The notes below the pieces were generated by a model. The model saw only the letters and a list, made by a program, of their open reading frames with translations. It was not told the DNA's origin and made no database searches. Source: Treponema sp. (lineage in GTDB: Bacteria; Spirochaetota; Spirochaetia; Treponematales; Treponemataceae). From it: a stretch of 64,000 nucleotides of DNA. Shown here piece by piece: positions 63,821 through 64,000 of the stretch (position 1 is the stretch's first letter; each line of letters opens with the position of its first letter). The stretch covers positions 1-64,000 of the forward strand of contig JAAYNH010000082.1 in the NCBI GenBank assembly GCA_012520945.1, given 5' to 3'. The position numbers and the translations under genes are program-made.

Positions 63821-64000
63821 ATGGCAAAAGTTAAGCTGACAAAAAACGAACTGAAAAATCAAAAAGATTCTCTTAAAATGTATCAAAGATATCTTCCGAC
63901 TTTACAGCTTAAAAAACAGCAGTTACAAATGGAAATTCGTTCTATTGATGAAAGAGCAAAACAAGTTCGTGCAAAAAAAATTGAGTTGGAAAATGAATTC
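63821..64000 (+). CDS. atpD: V/A-type ATPase subunit D (3' end outside window)
   Basis: The 60 visible codons read [20 protein letters not shown] followed by a long coiled-coil start, as expected of the central rotor subunit D. AGGA precedes the ATG. The gene is cut by the window edge, so later subunits (I, K) cannot be seen. Confidence 0.9.
   Translation, partial: MAKVKLTKNELKNQKDSLKMYQRYLPTLQLKKQQLQMEIRSIDERAKQVRAKKIELENEF

Noticed and set aside
1-64000. CRISPR arrays, prophage or integrated elements
   Set aside because: No spaced direct repeats, integrase, transposase, phage structural genes or tRNA-linked attachment sites were seen; composition is even apart from ordinary low-complexity genes.

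Overview
The window reads as chromosome from a low-GC, Treponema-like spirochete (Spirochaetota). The main evidence is a pair of FlaB core flagellins beside flaG, a V/A-type ATPase operon in the order E, DUF2764, A, B, D, a eukaryotic-type IleRS, pyruvate phosphate dikinase, an AtoS/AtoC (sigma54) pair placed after murG, cvpA and a delta-prime-like gene, and tRNA genes without an encoded CCA. No phage, IS element or CRISPR array was seen. Apart from one structured intergenic element the window looks like dense housekeeping chromosome.

Layout. 0-2.7 kb: flagellar filament genes flaG (cut by the window edge), flaB and flaB, all on the minus strand, with a sigma28-type promoter and a folded element between the two flaB genes. 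2.7-7.6 kb: a methyltransferase, an ITP/XTP pyrophosphatase, a sigma-like DNA-binding protein behind a consensus sigma54 promoter, then argF, a periplasmic protein and nrnA. 7.6-7.85 kb: tRNA-Met and tRNA-Phe, each followed by an intrinsic terminator. 8-14.4 kb: operon ankyrin protein, murG, cvpA, DNA polymerase III delta-prime-like, atoS, atoC. 14.4-16.6 kb: a hybrid LacI-like/AraC regulator. 16.8-22.7 kb: ileS, a lipoprotein, a uracil phosphoribosyltransferase-like gene, a TPR lipoprotein. 22.7-29.8 kb, minus strand: an operon with a very acidic protein, a small unknown protein, two Maf-like (flagellin glycosylation type) proteins and a degenerate-GGDEF membrane protein. 29.9-34.1 kb: FtsB-like, tsaC, wecA-like, a zinc-ribbon membrane protein, a pseudo-receiver protein and a periplasmic protein. 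34.2-45.2 kb: mfd, a CPBP protease, PilZ, HEAT and ComEC-like genes, rsmA, a YggS-type gene, an unknown gene, a RluA-family gene. 45.2-53.5 kb: folC, an unknown gene, smpB, lepB, hemW, an HrpA-like helicase, a CapA-like gene. 53.6-59.4 kb: ppdK, murC, yicC, a J-domain protein. 59.6 kb to the end: the V-ATPase operon, cut inside atpD.

How the parts connect. Three sigma-factor signatures are visible: ordinary sigma70 promoters, sigma28-like sites at flaB, at the zinc-ribbon gene and (weaker) ahead of two minus-strand operons, and one textbook sigma54 site ahead of a sigma-like gene, in the same window as a soluble NtrC-type kinase/activator pair. Several genes appear to be transcribed without a leader: the -10 box lies 6-8 nt before the start codon and no Shine-Dalgarno is visible. 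Convergent genes abut or overlap at their stops, leaving no room for terminators. The points most worth following are the sigma54/inverted-repeat start region, the leaderless set, the Maf operon, the folded element between the flaB genes, and a signal peptidase I lacking its catalytic lysine.
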